The notes under the pieces were generated by a model. It searched no databases, was not told the origin of the DNA, and saw only the letters and a list, made by a program, of their open reading frames with translations. A stretch of DNA of 64,000 nt from JAWKZG01 sp041396125 (GTDB lineage: Bacteria; Pseudomonadota; Gammaproteobacteria; Competibacterales; Competibacteraceae), in contig JAWKZG010000012.1 of assembly GCA_041396125.1 (NCBI GenBank), forward strand, positions 129,935-193,934. The letters are read 5' to 3'. Shown here piece by piece: positions 17,389 through 26,829 of the stretch. The position numbers and the translations under genes are program-made. How positions within the stretch are numbered: the first letter of the stretch is position 1; each line of letters starts with the position of its first letter.

Positions 17389-18792
17389 TCAAAGGCGGCG
17401 TGCCAGCAGGCATTGCTGCCAGTGCGCTGTGGCCTGATCAGCACCGGCTTGATCGCCCGTTTCCCGTAGCACTTCGGCATAGCGCTGCCAGCTCCAGGGA
17501 TTGTCCGGCTTAAGTGCGCAGCGTTCGGCCAGCAGTGCCCGGGCCAGTGGCCAGCGCCGGGCGCGCAGAGTCGCTTCAAGCAGAATCTGTATAAACACAT
17601 CCCGCTGCGCATGACTGCCACCCAGTTGCCGCAGCTGGTAGCGTAGCGGCAAGAGTATGTCGACAGTGCTGGCGTAATCACCCTGGCTATAAGCCAGCAG
17701 CGCCTCGCTGAGTGGCACACCGATGCGTGCCGTGATCCGTGGTGTCAGACGTGTACTGCCGCCGGTTGCTGCCAGCGCCTGTTGTGACGCCAGCATATCC
17801 AGTGCTGCGGTTCTGTCCGAACGCGCCAGGATCAGCATGAAATGCGCGTCGATAAACGCCAGAATATGATCATCGAAGCGCTGGCGGGTTTTTTCGGCTA
17901 ATGCCTGCCAGCGCTCACCCACCTCCAGACCGGCTATTTCCAGCCGCAGCAGCAGCGACGCGTTATTGCATAAATCCAGATATTCCTGGGAGTCCGGGTC
18001 CCAGAGCTGCTGGTCATAGAATGCGAGCGTCTGTTCGGCAGCACCGCAGTCCAGTAACATCAGTGCGCGATGCCAGAGCAGGTGATAACGAAAATTATTG
18101 ATAGGCTGCCAGTGCGCTGCCAAGTCGTCCAGCCAGCGGATACCCTCGTGCTGCCGATCCTGCATTTCCATGACATGCGCGACTGCATGAATAGCCCAGG
18201 CATCAGCAGGATTACGCTCGACGGCGGCCCGACCAAAACGCTCGGCGGCGGCGTAATCGCCGGTTTCTTCCAGCCCGAAAGCACGCATTCCGAGTACATA
18301 ACCATAGCCGGGTGTGTGCTCCTGCCAGGCGGGCAGTACCCGTGCTGTGCAATCGCGCAGCGGTTCCAAAGCACCCAAATAAAAATGTGTGAACTGGGCC
18401 AGTTTCAGCGCCAGAATATCGCAGGGATAGTCCAGCAGTATGCGTTCCCAGATTTGATTCGCAGCCACCCAGTTGCCGTCAAGCCAGGTTGCCAGCGCCT
18501 CGACGTGAGCCTGTTCGCGCGCAGTCGCGGTTGCTGCTGCTGCTTGCGCTGCCTGCAACGCTTTGGCGGCGGCCTTAAGTTGCGGGCGTTGGCCGGATAA
18601 AATATGCAGATAGCCTTGCAGACATAAGCCCATGCATAAATCGGGCTGCTGCCGAAGTGTGTTTTTCAGGTGCTGGCCAGTCGTACGGCTATAGGCCAGA
18701 AATTGCGCCATTGTTTGTTGATAGGCTTGTGCGATAGCCGGGTTATCCGCCGTCAGGGGCAGGCCGGTAAAATCCAGGGTCAGAGTGTTCAT
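17389..18792 (-). CDS. TTC38-like tetratricopeptide protein
   Basis: The roughly 467-residue cytosolic helical protein carries the TTC38 pattern: an N-terminal region (FLAYSRTTGQHLKNTLR), FTHFYLGALEPLRDCTARVLPAW, GYVLGMRAFGLEETGDYAAAE, AVERNPADAWAIHAVAHVMEM and NNFRYHLLWHRALMLLD, with several degenerate TPR hairpins. TTC38 homologues occur in bacteria and animals and have no established biochemical role. ATG 18792 (MNTLTLDFTGLPL) is preferred over the frame's first ATG at 18813. The stop lies 20 bp from that of the convergent dedA gene. Confidence 0.82.
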   Translation of the reverse strand: MNTLTLDFTGLPLTADNPAIAQAYQQTMAQFLAYSRTTGQHLKNTLRQQPDLCMGLCLQGYLHILSGQRPQLKAAAKALQAAQAAAATATAREQAHVEALATWLDGNWVAANQIWERILLDYPCDILALKLAQFTHFYLGALEPLRDCTARVLPAWQEHTPGYGYVLGMRAFGLEETGDYAAAERFGRAAVERNPADAWAIHAVAHVMEMQDRQHEGIRWLDDLAAHWQPINNFRYHLLWHRALMLLDCGAAEQTLAFYDQQLWDPDSQEYLDLCNNASLLLRLEIAGLEVGERWQALAEKTRQRFDDHILAFIDAHFMLILARSDRTAALDMLASQQALAATGGSTRLTPRITARIGVPLSEALLAYSQGDYASTVDILLPLRYQLRQLGGSHAQRDVFIQILLEATLRARRWPLARALLAERCALKPDNPWSWQRYAEVLRETGDQAGADQATAHWQQCLLARRL

Positions 18793-18899
18793 GATGCCAT
18801 CTTGCCGGTTCAATGAGCGATTATGCTAGCGCACTGCGCCATCGCGATACAGGTTTAGCGGTGTATCATAGTTGGAAACGATAACCCAAGGAGATCTTC

Positions 18900-20021
18900 A
18901 TGAGCGAATCTCAGGCACTGGCGCAAACCCCTTTGCATGCTTTACATCTGGAGCTTGGCGGCAAAATGGTGCCGTTTGCAGGCTATGCCATGCCGGTGCA
19001 GTATCCTGCCGGTATTCTCAAAGAGCACAATCATACCCGTGCGGCGGCGGGGCTGTTCGACGTCTCGCATATGGGGCAGCTGCGTTTGCATGGCGCGGCA
19101 GCCGCAGCTGCGCTGGAGCAACTGGTGCCGGTCGACCTGCTTGGACTTAAAGCCGGTCGCCAGCGCTATGCTCTGTTCACCAACGCGCAAGGCGGGATTC
19201 TGGACGATTTGATGGTTACCAATGCGGGCGATCATTTGTTTGTGGTCGTCAATGCAGCTTGTAAAGCGCAGGATACCGCCCATCTGCGCCAACATCTGAG
19301 TACTGAATGCGAGATCGAAGAACTCAACGACCGCGCGTTGCTGGCGCTGCAGGGACCGCAGGCGGGAGCGGTGCTGGCGCGGCTGGCACCAGCCAGTCAA
19401 ACCATGGTGTTTATGAGTGCTCAAACGCTGCAGATCGCTGGCAGTGAGTGTTTTGTCACGCGCTCTGGTTATACCGGTGAAGACGGTTTCGAGATTTCTG
19501 TTCCGGCCGCAGATGCCGAGCAGGTGGCGCGAACGTTATTGGCGCAACCCGAAGTGCAACCGATTGGTCTGGGCGCGCGCGATTCGCTGCGACTGGAAGC
19601 GGGCTTGTGTCTTTATGGGCACGATATCGATACCGGCACAACACCGGTCGAGGCGAATCTGAACTGGGCGATCCAGAAAGTGCGTCGTACGGGTGGCGCC
19701 AGAGCCGGTGGTTTTCCGGGGGCGGATATTATTCTGCAGCAGTTAGCTGAAGGAACTGCCCGCAAACGGGTCGGCTTATTGCCGCAAGGCCGTGCGCCGG
19801 TGCGCGAAGGTGCGCAACTTACCACAAACGATGGCCGCGTAATTGGCCATGTCACCAGCGGTGGGTTTGGCCCCAGTGTCGGTGGCCCGATCGCGATGGG
19901 CTATGTGGAAAGTGCTTTTGCCGCGCCTGACACTGAAATTCAGGCATTGGTGCGCGGTAAGCCTTTGGCTGCCAGGGTTACCCGACTGCCGTTTGTGGAA
20001 CAGCGCTATTACCGGGGTTAG
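18900..20021 (+). CDS. gcvT: Aminomethyltransferase (glycine cleavage T-protein)
   Basis: GcvT transfers the aminomethyl carbon of glycine from the lipoyl H-protein to tetrahydrofolate, releasing ammonia. The 373 residues include KMVPFAGYAMPVQY, GLFDVSHMGQ, the folate-site TGYTGEDGFEI, GLGARDSLRLEAGLCLYGHD, and the C-terminal GHVTSGGFGPSVGGPIAMGYV. The ribosome site is excellent (aaggagatcttc-atg). It stands alone: gcvH and gcvP are not adjacent and must be elsewhere if the cleavage system is complete. Confidence 0.95.
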   Translation: MSESQALAQTPLHALHLELGGKMVPFAGYAMPVQYPAGILKEHNHTRAAAGLFDVSHMGQLRLHGAAAAAALEQLVPVDLLGLKAGRQRYALFTNAQGGILDDLMVTNAGDHLFVVVNAACKAQDTAHLRQHLSTECEIEELNDRALLALQGPQAGAVLARLAPASQTMVFMSAQTLQIAGSECFVTRSGYTGEDGFEISVPAADAEQVARTLLAQPEVQPIGLGARDSLRLEAGLCLYGHDIDTGTTPVEANLNWAIQKVRRTGGARAGGFPGADIILQQLAEGTARKRVGLLPQGRAPVREGAQLTTNDGRVIGHVTSGGFGPSVGGPIAMGYVESAFAAPDTEIQALVRGKPLAARVTRLPFVEQRYYRG

Positions 20022-20049
20022 ACGCTGCGGTCAAAAGCCCGAACCGCTT

Positions 20050-20379
20050 TTAAGCCCCGTGTTTGGACTGTAGCCGTTCCCGATCCCACTGTTTTTCGGT
20101 GATTATCCGCACGCGTTCAGCCTCGAAAATCGCGATCGCCTGGTCCAGTGCCAGTTGATCGCGTTCGACCATGGCGCACAGGCCTGAACGCAGCGCGTAC
20201 AGTTTGATGATATCGGCATCATCCGGGTATTTGCTCAGCAACGCCTGCCATTCATCAAGAGCTGTTTTATCGTGACAGTAATTATCCGCTTCGGCTGCGC
20301 GTGTATAGCTGCCCGCCAGACCCAGCAATAACAGCGAGGCAGCAGCACAGCGTAAAAGGGTAGAGCACAGGATAGGCAT
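20050..20379 (-). CDS. Small periplasmic protein of unknown function
   Basis: The 109-residue protein starts with a clear signal peptide (LLRCAAASLLLLGLAGSYTRAAEA), followed by an alpha-helical, charged mature part with two cysteines (NYCHDKT and SGLCAMV). The LLSKYPDDADIIKLYALRSGLC stretch recalls a single TPR-like helical pair. I do not recognise a family. It converges on gcvT with a 28-bp gap, and its start faces the 490-bp gap before etfB, so it has its own promoter. Confidence 0.65.
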   Translation of the reverse strand: MPILCSTLLRCAAASLLLLGLAGSYTRAAEADNYCHDKTALDEWQALLSKYPDDADIIKLYALRSGLCAMVERDQLALDQAIAIFEAERVRIITEKQWDRERLQSKHGA

Positions 20380-20866
20380 GGTTTTCTCTTTATTGGTTAT
20401 ACGTAGTACTAATTATACGCAGCGCCAGCGATGATGCTTGCTGTGCGAGTGCGGTTACTTTTATGTTCCGTAACAGAACAAAATGATATCTGTCACGTAG
20501 AAAGTTATGCTTCATAGCATAGCGCACGGAGAGCACATTAGCGTCCGTTTAACCCGGCCTTTTTTGGTGCACTGACGTGTGAGCAGGCACCTGTAGATAC
20601 AAATATTTTTGGCAAAAATCAAGAAAATAAATTTTATATACAAGAAGTTGTGTGTAATCGATTAATTCAAAAACGGGTGAAAGGCTTGCAATTGAACATC
20701 TGGGTAGAACGTTCATTACCCCGTTCGCGCAATCCCGCAATAAAACGGCGCATTCAGGACAGATCAGGCTTACGGGTTTGCCGACACTTGCCGCAGTTTT
20801 AATGCGCTGTTACAGTTTTCCGCTTTTCACCAGCTCTCATCGCTTTAGGTTTTTCGAGGAGTTCCC
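20380..20866. other. Gene-free gap between a small secreted protein and etfB
   Basis: About 490 bp without a convincing ORF. It is AT-rich in the middle and presumably holds divergent promoters for the two flanking genes. A short imperfect palindrome (tgttc-N7-gaaca) lies near 20465-20481. The only regulatory signal I am sure of is the etfB ribosome site (gaggagttccc-atg). No RNA gene was recognised. Confidence 0.5.
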
Positions 20867-21616
20867 ATGAAAGTATTGGTCGCCGTCAAACGGGTGGTCG
20901 ACTACAACGTGAATATCCGTGTCAAAGCGGATGGATCGGGTGTCGAGACCGCCAATGTCAAAATGTCCATGAATCCGTTCGACGAGATTGCTGTCGAGCA
21001 GGCTATTCGTCTCAAGGAAGCCGGTTCGGTAGAAGAGATTATCGCGGTATCTATCGGCCCCAGCAAAAGTCAGGAAACCATTCGCACCGCGCTGGCGATG
21101 GGCGCGGATCGCGGTATTCTGGTCGAAACCGATGTCGCAACCGAGCCGCTGGCCGTGGCAAAACTGCTCAAAGCTGTGGTTGAGAAAGAGCAACCCGGTT
21201 TGGTGCTGCTTGGCAAGCAGGCTATCGATGATGACTGCAATCAGACCGGCCAGATGCTGGCAGCGCTGCTGAACTGGCCGCAAGGCACGTTTGTGTCCAA
21301 GATGTCGCTGGACAGCGATGGCGTGAATGTCACCCGCGAAGTGGATGGCGGTCTGGAAAAAGTCGGGCTCAAGCTGCCCGCCGTACTGACGGTGGATTTG
21401 CGTCTGAACGAGCCGCGGTATGCGTCGTTGCCGAATATCATGAAGGCTAAAAAGAAGCCGCTGGATACCCTCAAGCCGGACGAACTCGGGGTGGATGTGA
21501 CGCCACGTCTGCAAACCCTGAAAGTGACCGAGCCGCCACAACGCCAGGCCGGGGTCAAAGTCGCCAGCGTGGCTGAGCTGGTCAATAAACTCCGCACCGA
21601 AGCCAAAGTGATCTAG
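20867..21616 (+). CDS. etfB: Electron transfer flavoprotein subunit beta
   Basis: The 249-residue EtfB begins MKVLVAVKRVVDYNVNIRV, with NPFDEIAVEQAIRLKEAG, ALAMGADRGILVETD, LLGKQAIDDDCNQTGQMLAALL, and NEPRYASLPNIMKAKKKP (AMP-binding/docking loop). With EtfA it forms the FAD/AMP heterodimer that passes electrons from acyl-CoA and other dehydrogenases to ETF:quinone oxidoreductase. It lies 11 bp ahead of etfA with its own good ribosome site. No dehydrogenase or ETF-QO gene is adjacent in this window. Confidence 0.96.
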   Translation: MKVLVAVKRVVDYNVNIRVKADGSGVETANVKMSMNPFDEIAVEQAIRLKEAGSVEEIIAVSIGPSKSQETIRTALAMGADRGILVETDVATEPLAVAKLLKAVVEKEQPGLVLLGKQAIDDDCNQTGQMLAALLNWPQGTFVSKMSLDSDGVNVTREVDGGLEKVGLKLPAVLTVDLRLNEPRYASLPNIMKAKKKPLDTLKPDELGVDVTPRLQTLKVTEPPQRQAGVKVASVAELVNKLRTEAKVI

Positions 21617-21627
21617 GGAGCTGTAGT

Positions 21628-22575
21628 ATGAGCATTCTGGTTATTGCCGAACACGATAATGCCGAACTGAAACCGGCGACCTTAAACACCGTTACCGCGG
21701 CCCAGCAAATTGCCCAAAATAGTGGCGACAGTATCGATCTGCTGGTCATGGGCGAAAACTGCACTGGCGTCGCTGAAACTGCAGCCAAGGTTGCAGGGAT
21801 CAGTAAAGTGCTGGTAGCTGATAACGCTGCCCTGGCCGCTCAGCTGCCGGAAAACGTCGCCCCGCTTTTAGTGGAACTGGCCAAAAATTACAGCCACGTT
21901 CTGGCGCCGGCCACGACGTTTGGCAAAAACATCATGCCGCGGGTAGCCGCGCTGCTGGATGTGTCGCAGATTTCTGACATCAGTGCAGTGGAATCCGCTG
22001 ATACGTTTGAGCGACCGATCTACGCCGGCAATGCCTTGGCACTGGTGCAGTCGTCTGACAGTATTAAGATCATCACCGTGCGCACCACCAAGTTCGACGC
22101 TGCTGCTGCCGAAGGTGGTTCCGCCGCAATCGAGACGGTTGACGGTGGTGCTGACGCCGGCCTGTCCAGCTTTCAGGGCGTGGATGCGGTTAAATCCGAA
22201 CGTCCCGAACTCACCACTGCGCGAATTGTGGTTTCCGGCGGACGCGGTATGGGCTCGGGAGAAAACTTCCAGCTGATTGAAGCGGTTGCTGACAAGCTCA
22301 ATGCGGCTGTCGGTGCCTCGCGTGCTGCAGTAGACGCCGGCTACGTGCCGAACGACTATCAGGTCGGTCAAACCGGTAAAGTTGTGGCGCCGGATTTATA
22401 CGTCGCAGTGGGAATATCTGGTGCGATCCAGCATCTGGCCGGGATGAAAGACAGCAAAGTGATCGTAGCGATCAATAAGGACGAAGAAGCGCCGATCTTC
22501 CAGGTCGCCGATTATGGTCTGGTCGCTGATTTGTTTCAGGCGCTGCCGGAACTGGCGGAAGAACTTGGCAAATAG
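21628..22575 (+). CDS. etfA: Electron transfer flavoprotein subunit alpha
   Basis: The 315-residue EtfA contains the N-terminal EtfAB domain and the C-terminal FAD domain: VVSGGRGMGSGENFQLIEA, GASRAAVDAGYVPNDYQVGQTG, VAPDLYVAVGISGAIQHLAGM, and IVAINKDEEAPIFQVADYG. These residues bind FAD. It forms an operon with etfB and is followed 14 bp later by a strong terminator, so the transcription unit is just etfBA. Confidence 0.96.
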   Translation: MSILVIAEHDNAELKPATLNTVTAAQQIAQNSGDSIDLLVMGENCTGVAETAAKVAGISKVLVADNAALAAQLPENVAPLLVELAKNYSHVLAPATTFGKNIMPRVAALLDVSQISDISAVESADTFERPIYAGNALALVQSSDSIKIITVRTTKFDAAAAEGGSAAIETVDGGADAGLSSFQGVDAVKSERPELTTARIVVSGGRGMGSGENFQLIEAVADKLNAAVGASRAAVDAGYVPNDYQVGQTGKVVAPDLYVAVGISGAIQHLAGMKDSKVIVAINKDEEAPIFQVADYGLVADLFQALPELAEELGK

Positions 22576-22588
22576 GTTTTCTTTGTTG

Positions 22589-22620
22589 ACTGGGTCAGAT
22601 GTGCTCTGACCCAGTTTTTT
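22589..22620 (+). terminator. Rho-independent terminator of etfBA
   Basis: The perfect 10-bp stem actgggtcag / ctgacccagt with a 7-base loop is followed by a run of T on the plus strand. Confidence 0.9.
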
Positions 22621-22665
22621 AGGATTACGCTGGGGGATTGTCCGGGTTTCTATCTGAAGGGTTAT

Positions 22666-23118
22666 TCAAGCCCGGCCCGAATGTCCAAAACCACCGCTGC
22701 CACGCTGGCTGGCAGCGAACTCTTCGACGATCTCAAACTGCGCTTGCACGACCGGCACGATAATCAATTGTGCAATACGCTCACCAACGTCAATAGTGAA
22801 AGGCTGGGTGCCACGGTTCCAGCACGATACCAATAGCTCGCCCTGGTAATCGCTGTCGATCAAGCCCACCAGATTACCTAATACGATGCCGTGTTTATGA
22901 CCCAGGCCGGAACGGGGCAGAATCATGGCGGCGTAAGCCGGGTCGGCGATGTGCAGCGCCATGCCGGTCGGAATCAGATGAGTTGCGCCAGGCTGCACCG
23001 TGAGCGCAGCATCCAGACAGGCGCGCAGATCCAAACCGGCTGACCCTGGCGTTGCGTAATGGGGCAGCGGAATAGCGTCGCCCAGACGGGGATCAAGAAT
23101 TTTTAATTCAACGTGCAT
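22666..23118 (-). CDS. dut: Deoxyuridine 5'-triphosphate nucleotidohydrolase
   Basis: dUTPase hydrolyses dUTP to dUMP and pyrophosphate, keeping uracil out of DNA and feeding thymidylate synthesis. The 150-residue homotrimeric type has the five motifs: GSAGLDLRA, LPRSGLGHKHGIVLGN, GLIDSDYQGELLV, GERIAQLIIVPV, and the C-terminal RGSGGFGHSGR flap. It lies 20 bp downstream of coaBC on the same strand, the standard gammaproteobacterial pair. Confidence 0.96.
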   Translation of the reverse strand: MHVELKILDPRLGDAIPLPHYATPGSAGLDLRACLDAALTVQPGATHLIPTGMALHIADPAYAAMILPRSGLGHKHGIVLGNLVGLIDSDYQGELLVSCWNRGTQPFTIDVGERIAQLIIVPVVQAQFEIVEEFAASQRGSGGFGHSGRA

Positions 23119-23138
23119 GATATCAATAGCCTGCAGGA

Positions 23139-24365
23139 TTAAGTCGGAGACGCCACTGTGGCGTGAAAGCGGGTGGCGATCAGGCTGACCAGCGCACGAG
23201 CCAAACGGGATTTATCGTCTTGCGGCAAGGCTTGCTCGCCACCGGGCCAGAGTACGTGCAGGGCATTGTCAGTTGTGCCGAAAGCGCGCCCTGCCCCGAC
23301 CTGGTTGGCGGCGATCATATCCAGGTTTTTACGCGCCAGTTTTTGCCGGGCATATTCAATGACCTGATCGGTTTCTGCCGCGAAACCCACGCAGAACGGC
23401 CGCTGCGCCTGTGCCGCCACGGTGGCGAGAATATCCGGGTTGCGTTCCAGTTGCAAGGTCAGACTGGCTTCGGTTTTTTTCATTTTCTGCCGGGCGGGCG
23501 CGACCGTACGATAATCCGCCACTGCTGCCACGGCGATAAAAATATCGGTGCGCCGAGCCAGTACCGCATCCAGCATCTCCTGTGCGCTTTCAACATCAAT
23601 GCGTTCGACCCCGGCAGGTGTGCTCAAATGCACCGGGCCGCTTACCAGGGTGACTTGTGCGCCTGCCTCGACCGCCGCCTGGGCGACCGCAAAACCCATC
23701 CGGCCACTGCTGTGATTACTGATAAACCGCACCGGGTCGATGGGCTCACGGGTTGGTCCGGCAGTAATCAGCACGCGCTTTCCGGCCAGTGCATCGGTGT
23801 GCTGATTGGCCAGCAGGTCAAACACAGCCGCACGCAGTTCAGCCGGTTCCAGCATTCGGCCTGCGCCGACTTCGCCGCAGGCCTGTTCGCCACTGGCCGG
23901 TCCCCACAGCTGTATGCCGCGCTGGCGCAGGATATCGCAATTAGCCTGGGTGGCAGGATTGGCCCACATCAAACGGTTCATGGCGGGGGCCAATGCAATG
24001 GGTTTATCCGTTGCCAGGCACAGCGTGCTGAGTAAATCATTAGCCAGACCGTGCGCCAGGCGGGCGATTAAATCGGCACTGGCGGGGGCGATCAGAATTA
24101 AATCCGGCCAGCGCGCCAGTTCGATATGTCCCATGCCGGCTTCAGCGCCTGGATCGAGCAGTTCCAGCCGTACCGGGCGGCCCGACAGAGCTTGCAGTGT
24201 TAAGGGCGTGATGAATTCGGTCGCGGCCGGCGTCATGACGATCTGCACCTCGGCTCCGGCATCTTTCAGGCGACGGGTCAGTTCGGCGCTTTTATAGGCG
24301 GCAATGCCTCCGCTCAGCCCTAATAAAATTTTCTTGCCCGCTAGGGTTTGCATTTTTGTCATCAT
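23139..24365 (-). CDS. coaBC: Bifunctional phosphopantothenoylcysteine decarboxylase / phosphopantothenate-cysteine ligase
   Basis: The 408-residue protein carries two successive steps of coenzyme A synthesis. The N-terminal CoaC flavoprotein domain has ILLGLSGGIAAYKSAEL, LIAPASADLIARLAHGLANDLL, and the substrate-binding APAMNRLMWANPAT and GPASGEQACGEVGAGRM. The C-terminal CoaB domain has VLITAGPTREPIDPVRFISN, SSGRMGFAVAQAA, AAVADYR and KNLDMIAAN. The start may be 24365 or the ATG four codons in. It is divergent from radC, and the roughly 100-bp gap between the two starts probably holds both promoters. Confidence 0.96.
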   Translation of the reverse strand: MMTKMQTLAGKKILLGLSGGIAAYKSAELTRRLKDAGAEVQIVMTPAATEFITPLTLQALSGRPVRLELLDPGAEAGMGHIELARWPDLILIAPASADLIARLAHGLANDLLSTLCLATDKPIALAPAMNRLMWANPATQANCDILRQRGIQLWGPASGEQACGEVGAGRMLEPAELRAAVFDLLANQHTDALAGKRVLITAGPTREPIDPVRFISNHSSGRMGFAVAQAAVEAGAQVTLVSGPVHLSTPAGVERIDVESAQEMLDAVLARRTDIFIAVAAVADYRTVAPARQKMKKTEASLTLQLERNPDILATVAAQAQRPFCVGFAAETDQVIEYARQKLARKNLDMIAANQVGAGRAFGTTDNALHVLWPGGEQALPQDDKSRLARALVSLIATRFHATVASPT

Positions 24366-24469
24366 CCAAATGTAAACATTATTCAGTAGCGTACCGTATT
24401 TGCTGTGCTGCGCCCAAGAGTCTCTATAATTGCCTCTTTATGGATAGGGATTACCTGGCAGGAGCAACT

Positions 24470-25147
24470 ATGTCGATACGTGAATGGCCGGACGCGGAGC
24501 GTCCCCGGGAAAAATTACTGGCACACGGCGCAACCCGTTTATCCGATGCAGAATTACTGGCGATTTTCTTGCGTACAGGTGTTAAAGGACACAGCGCGGT
24601 AGATCTGGCGCGCGACCTGTTAAGTCAGTATGGCGGGTTGCGGCGTCTGTTCGATGCTGATCGGGCAACATTCTGTTCCGGTCTGGGTTTGGGCGCGGCT
24701 AAATACGCCCAGTTGCAAGCAGTACTGGAAATGTCGCGGCGCTATCTGGAAGAAAGCCTGCAACGGGGGGATGCGATCAGTTCGGTGGCGGATACCCGGC
24801 GTTATTTAACTGCGCAGTTGCGGCACGAACCACACGAAGTTTTCGCCTGTTTGTTTTTGGATACCCGTCATCGGGCGCTGGCGTTTGAGCCTTTGTTTTA
24901 TGGCACTATCGACGGTGCTACAGTGCATCCGCGTCAGGTCGTGCGCCGGGCGTTATACCACAATGCGGCAGCGGTGATCCTGGCGCATAATCATCCGTCT
25001 GGCATTGCCGAACCCAGTCAGGCTGATCGTCAGGTCACCCAGCGCTTGCAGACAGCGCTGGAATTGATCGACGTGCGGGTGCTGGATCACATGGTTGTTG
25101 GTGACAGTGAGATTGTTTCCCTGGCAGAACTGGGCTGGCTGTATTAG
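24470..25147 (+). CDS. radC: RadC/YeeS-type JAB domain protein
   Basis: The 225-residue protein has an N-terminal helix-hairpin-helix region (GATRLSDAELLAIFLRTG, SGLGLGAAKYAQLQAVLEM) and a JAB/MPN metalloprotease-like domain, AHNHPSGIAEPSQAD, holding the HxH...S...D metal site. Despite the name, a DNA-repair role is not established. The start at 24470 (MSIREWP) is chosen for its ribosome site (caggagcaact-atg); the frame opens 38 codons earlier, in the coaBC promoter region. Confidence 0.92.
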   Translation: MSIREWPDAERPREKLLAHGATRLSDAELLAIFLRTGVKGHSAVDLARDLLSQYGGLRRLFDADRATFCSGLGLGAAKYAQLQAVLEMSRRYLEESLQRGDAISSVADTRRYLTAQLRHEPHEVFACLFLDTRHRALAFEPLFYGTIDGATVHPRQVVRRALYHNAAAVILAHNHPSGIAEPSQADRQVTQRLQTALELIDVRVLDHMVVGDSEIVSLAELGWLY

Positions 25148-25207
25148 GCGGAATTGGCGTATAATTCCCCGTTTAGCCTGCCTTTATTAAGTATTTCAGG
25201 GAATTTC

Positions 25208-26824
25208 ATGAGCACTTCCATGATCAGCGTGCGGCGAGCACTCATCAGCGTATCCGATAAATCCAATCTGATCGAATTTGCCAGCGTACTGCACGAACTC
25301 GGGGTTGAAATCCTGTCGACCGGCGGTACCGCTAAACTGCTTGCTGACGCCGGCCTTCCGGTTGTCGAGGTTGCGTCGTATACCGGTTTTCCGGAAATGA
25401 TGGATGGTCGTGTCAAAACACTGCATCCCAGGATTCACGGCGGTTTGCTGGGGCGTCGCGGGATTGATGACCGTGTGATGGCTGAGCATGATATCCAGCC
25501 TATTGATATGCTGGTGGTCAATCTTTACCCCTTCGAGCAAGCCATCGCCCAGCCCGATTGCACCTTGGCCAACGCGATTGAAAACATTGATATCGGTGGT
25601 CCCGCCATGTTGCGCGCAGCGGCCAAGAATCACGCCGGAGTAGCGGTGCTGACGGATGCTGCTGATTATCCGCGCATTGCCACCGAATTGCGCGAACAGC
25701 ACGGCAAGCTGAGCACAGCAACCTGTTTCGATCTGGCTGTGAAAACCTTTGAGCACACCGCCCGCTACGATGCCGCGATTGCCAATTACCTGGGGTCGAT
25801 TGATGCGGACGGGCAGCGCCGGGATTTTCCGCGTACCTACAGTATTCAGCTGCGCAAGACGCAGGATATGCGCTATGGCGAAAATCCGCACCAGAAAGCG
25901 GCTTTTTATGTTGAGCAGCACGCCCCTGCCACGAACTCGAACAGCGGTGCGGAAGCGTCCGTATCAACAGCTCATCAATTACAGGGTAAAGCCCTGTCCT
26001 ACAATAATGTTGCTGATAGTGATGCAGCGCTGGAGTGCGTGAAAAGTTTCAGTGAACCGGCCTGTGTGATCGTCAAGCACGCCAATCCCTGTGGTGTGGC
26101 TATCGCTGATAATATTCTTCAGGCCTACGAAAAAGCATTCAAAACCGATCCGACCTCAGCGTTTGGCGGGATTATCGCGTTTAACCGCGAGCTTGATGCC
26201 GAGACCGCTCGCAGCATCATCAAGCGGCAGTTTGTGGAAGTCATTATTGCACCAAGTGTAGCCGCTGCTGCGTTGCCGGAACTGGCGCAAAAAGACAATG
26301 TACGGGTGCTGGCCTGCGGCGACTGGACCGATAAGCTGTCTACCTGTTCGACGCGGCCTGATCTGGACTATAAACGGGTTAACGGCGGCTTGCTGGTACA
26401 AGAGCGTGATCTGGGCCGGATCAGTGAGCAGGATTTACGCGTAGTGAGTGCACGGGCACCCAGCGCACAGGAAATCCAAGATTTATTATTTGCCTGGAAA
26501 GTTGCCAAATTTGTGAAATCCAATGCCATTGTCTATGCCCGTGAAGGTATGACGATTGGCGTGGGCGCAGGCCAGATGAGCCGGGTGTACTCGGCCCGGA
26601 TTGCCGCGATCAAAGCCGCAGATGAAAATCTGCAGGTGGCGGGTTCGGTGCTGGCTTCGGATGCATTTTTTCCCTTTCGGGATGGCATTGATGCTGCGGC
26701 TGAGGCCGGCATTCAAGCCATTATTCAACCCGGTGGCTCGATGCGTGACAGCGAAGTCATCGCTGCTGCTAACGAGCACGGCCTGAGCATGGTGTTCACG
26801 GGTATGCGGCATTTCCGCCATTAG
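25208..26824 (+). CDS. purH: Bifunctional AICAR transformylase / IMP cyclohydrolase
   Basis: PurH performs the last two steps of IMP synthesis. The 538-residue protein from ATG 25208 (ribosome site caggga) shows the N-terminal cyclohydrolase domain (RALISVSDKSNLIEFA, STGGTAKLLADAGL, MMDGRVKTLHPRIHGGLL, NIDIGGPAMLRAAAKN). The C-terminal transformylase domain follows (DMRYGENPHQKAAFY, VIVKHANPCGVA, KTDPTSAFGGIIAFN, AWKVAKFVKSNAIVYA, ending VFTGMRHFRH). A TATAAT at 25160, just after the radC stop, could be a -10 element. Confidence 0.96.
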   Translation: MSTSMISVRRALISVSDKSNLIEFASVLHELGVEILSTGGTAKLLADAGLPVVEVASYTGFPEMMDGRVKTLHPRIHGGLLGRRGIDDRVMAEHDIQPIDMLVVNLYPFEQAIAQPDCTLANAIENIDIGGPAMLRAAAKNHAGVAVLTDAADYPRIATELREQHGKLSTATCFDLAVKTFEHTARYDAAIANYLGSIDADGQRRDFPRTYSIQLRKTQDMRYGENPHQKAAFYVEQHAPATNSNSGAEASVSTAHQLQGKALSYNNVADSDAALECVKSFSEPACVIVKHANPCGVAIADNILQAYEKAFKTDPTSAFGGIIAFNRELDAETARSIIKRQFVEVIIAPSVAAAALPELAQKDNVRVLACGDWTDKLSTCSTRPDLDYKRVNGGLLVQERDLGRISEQDLRVVSARAPSAQEIQDLLFAWKVAKFVKSNAIVYAREGMTIGVGAGQMSRVYSARIAAIKAADENLQVAGSVLASDAFFPFRDGIDAAAEAGIQAIIQPGGSMRDSEVIAAANEHGLSMVFTGMRHFRH

Positions 26825-26829
26825 GCCTG

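Noticed and set aside
20837..21541. 234-codon ORF opposite etfB
   Set aside because: Antisense shadow of etfB; no motif and no ribosome site.
23163..24035. 290-codon plus-strand ORF opposite coaBC
   Set aside because: Antisense to a well-supported CoaBC; Cys/Arg/Gln-rich composition typical of shadow frames.
25196..25921. 241-codon minus-strand ORF opposite purH
   Set aside because: Antisense of the conserved PurH N-terminal domain.
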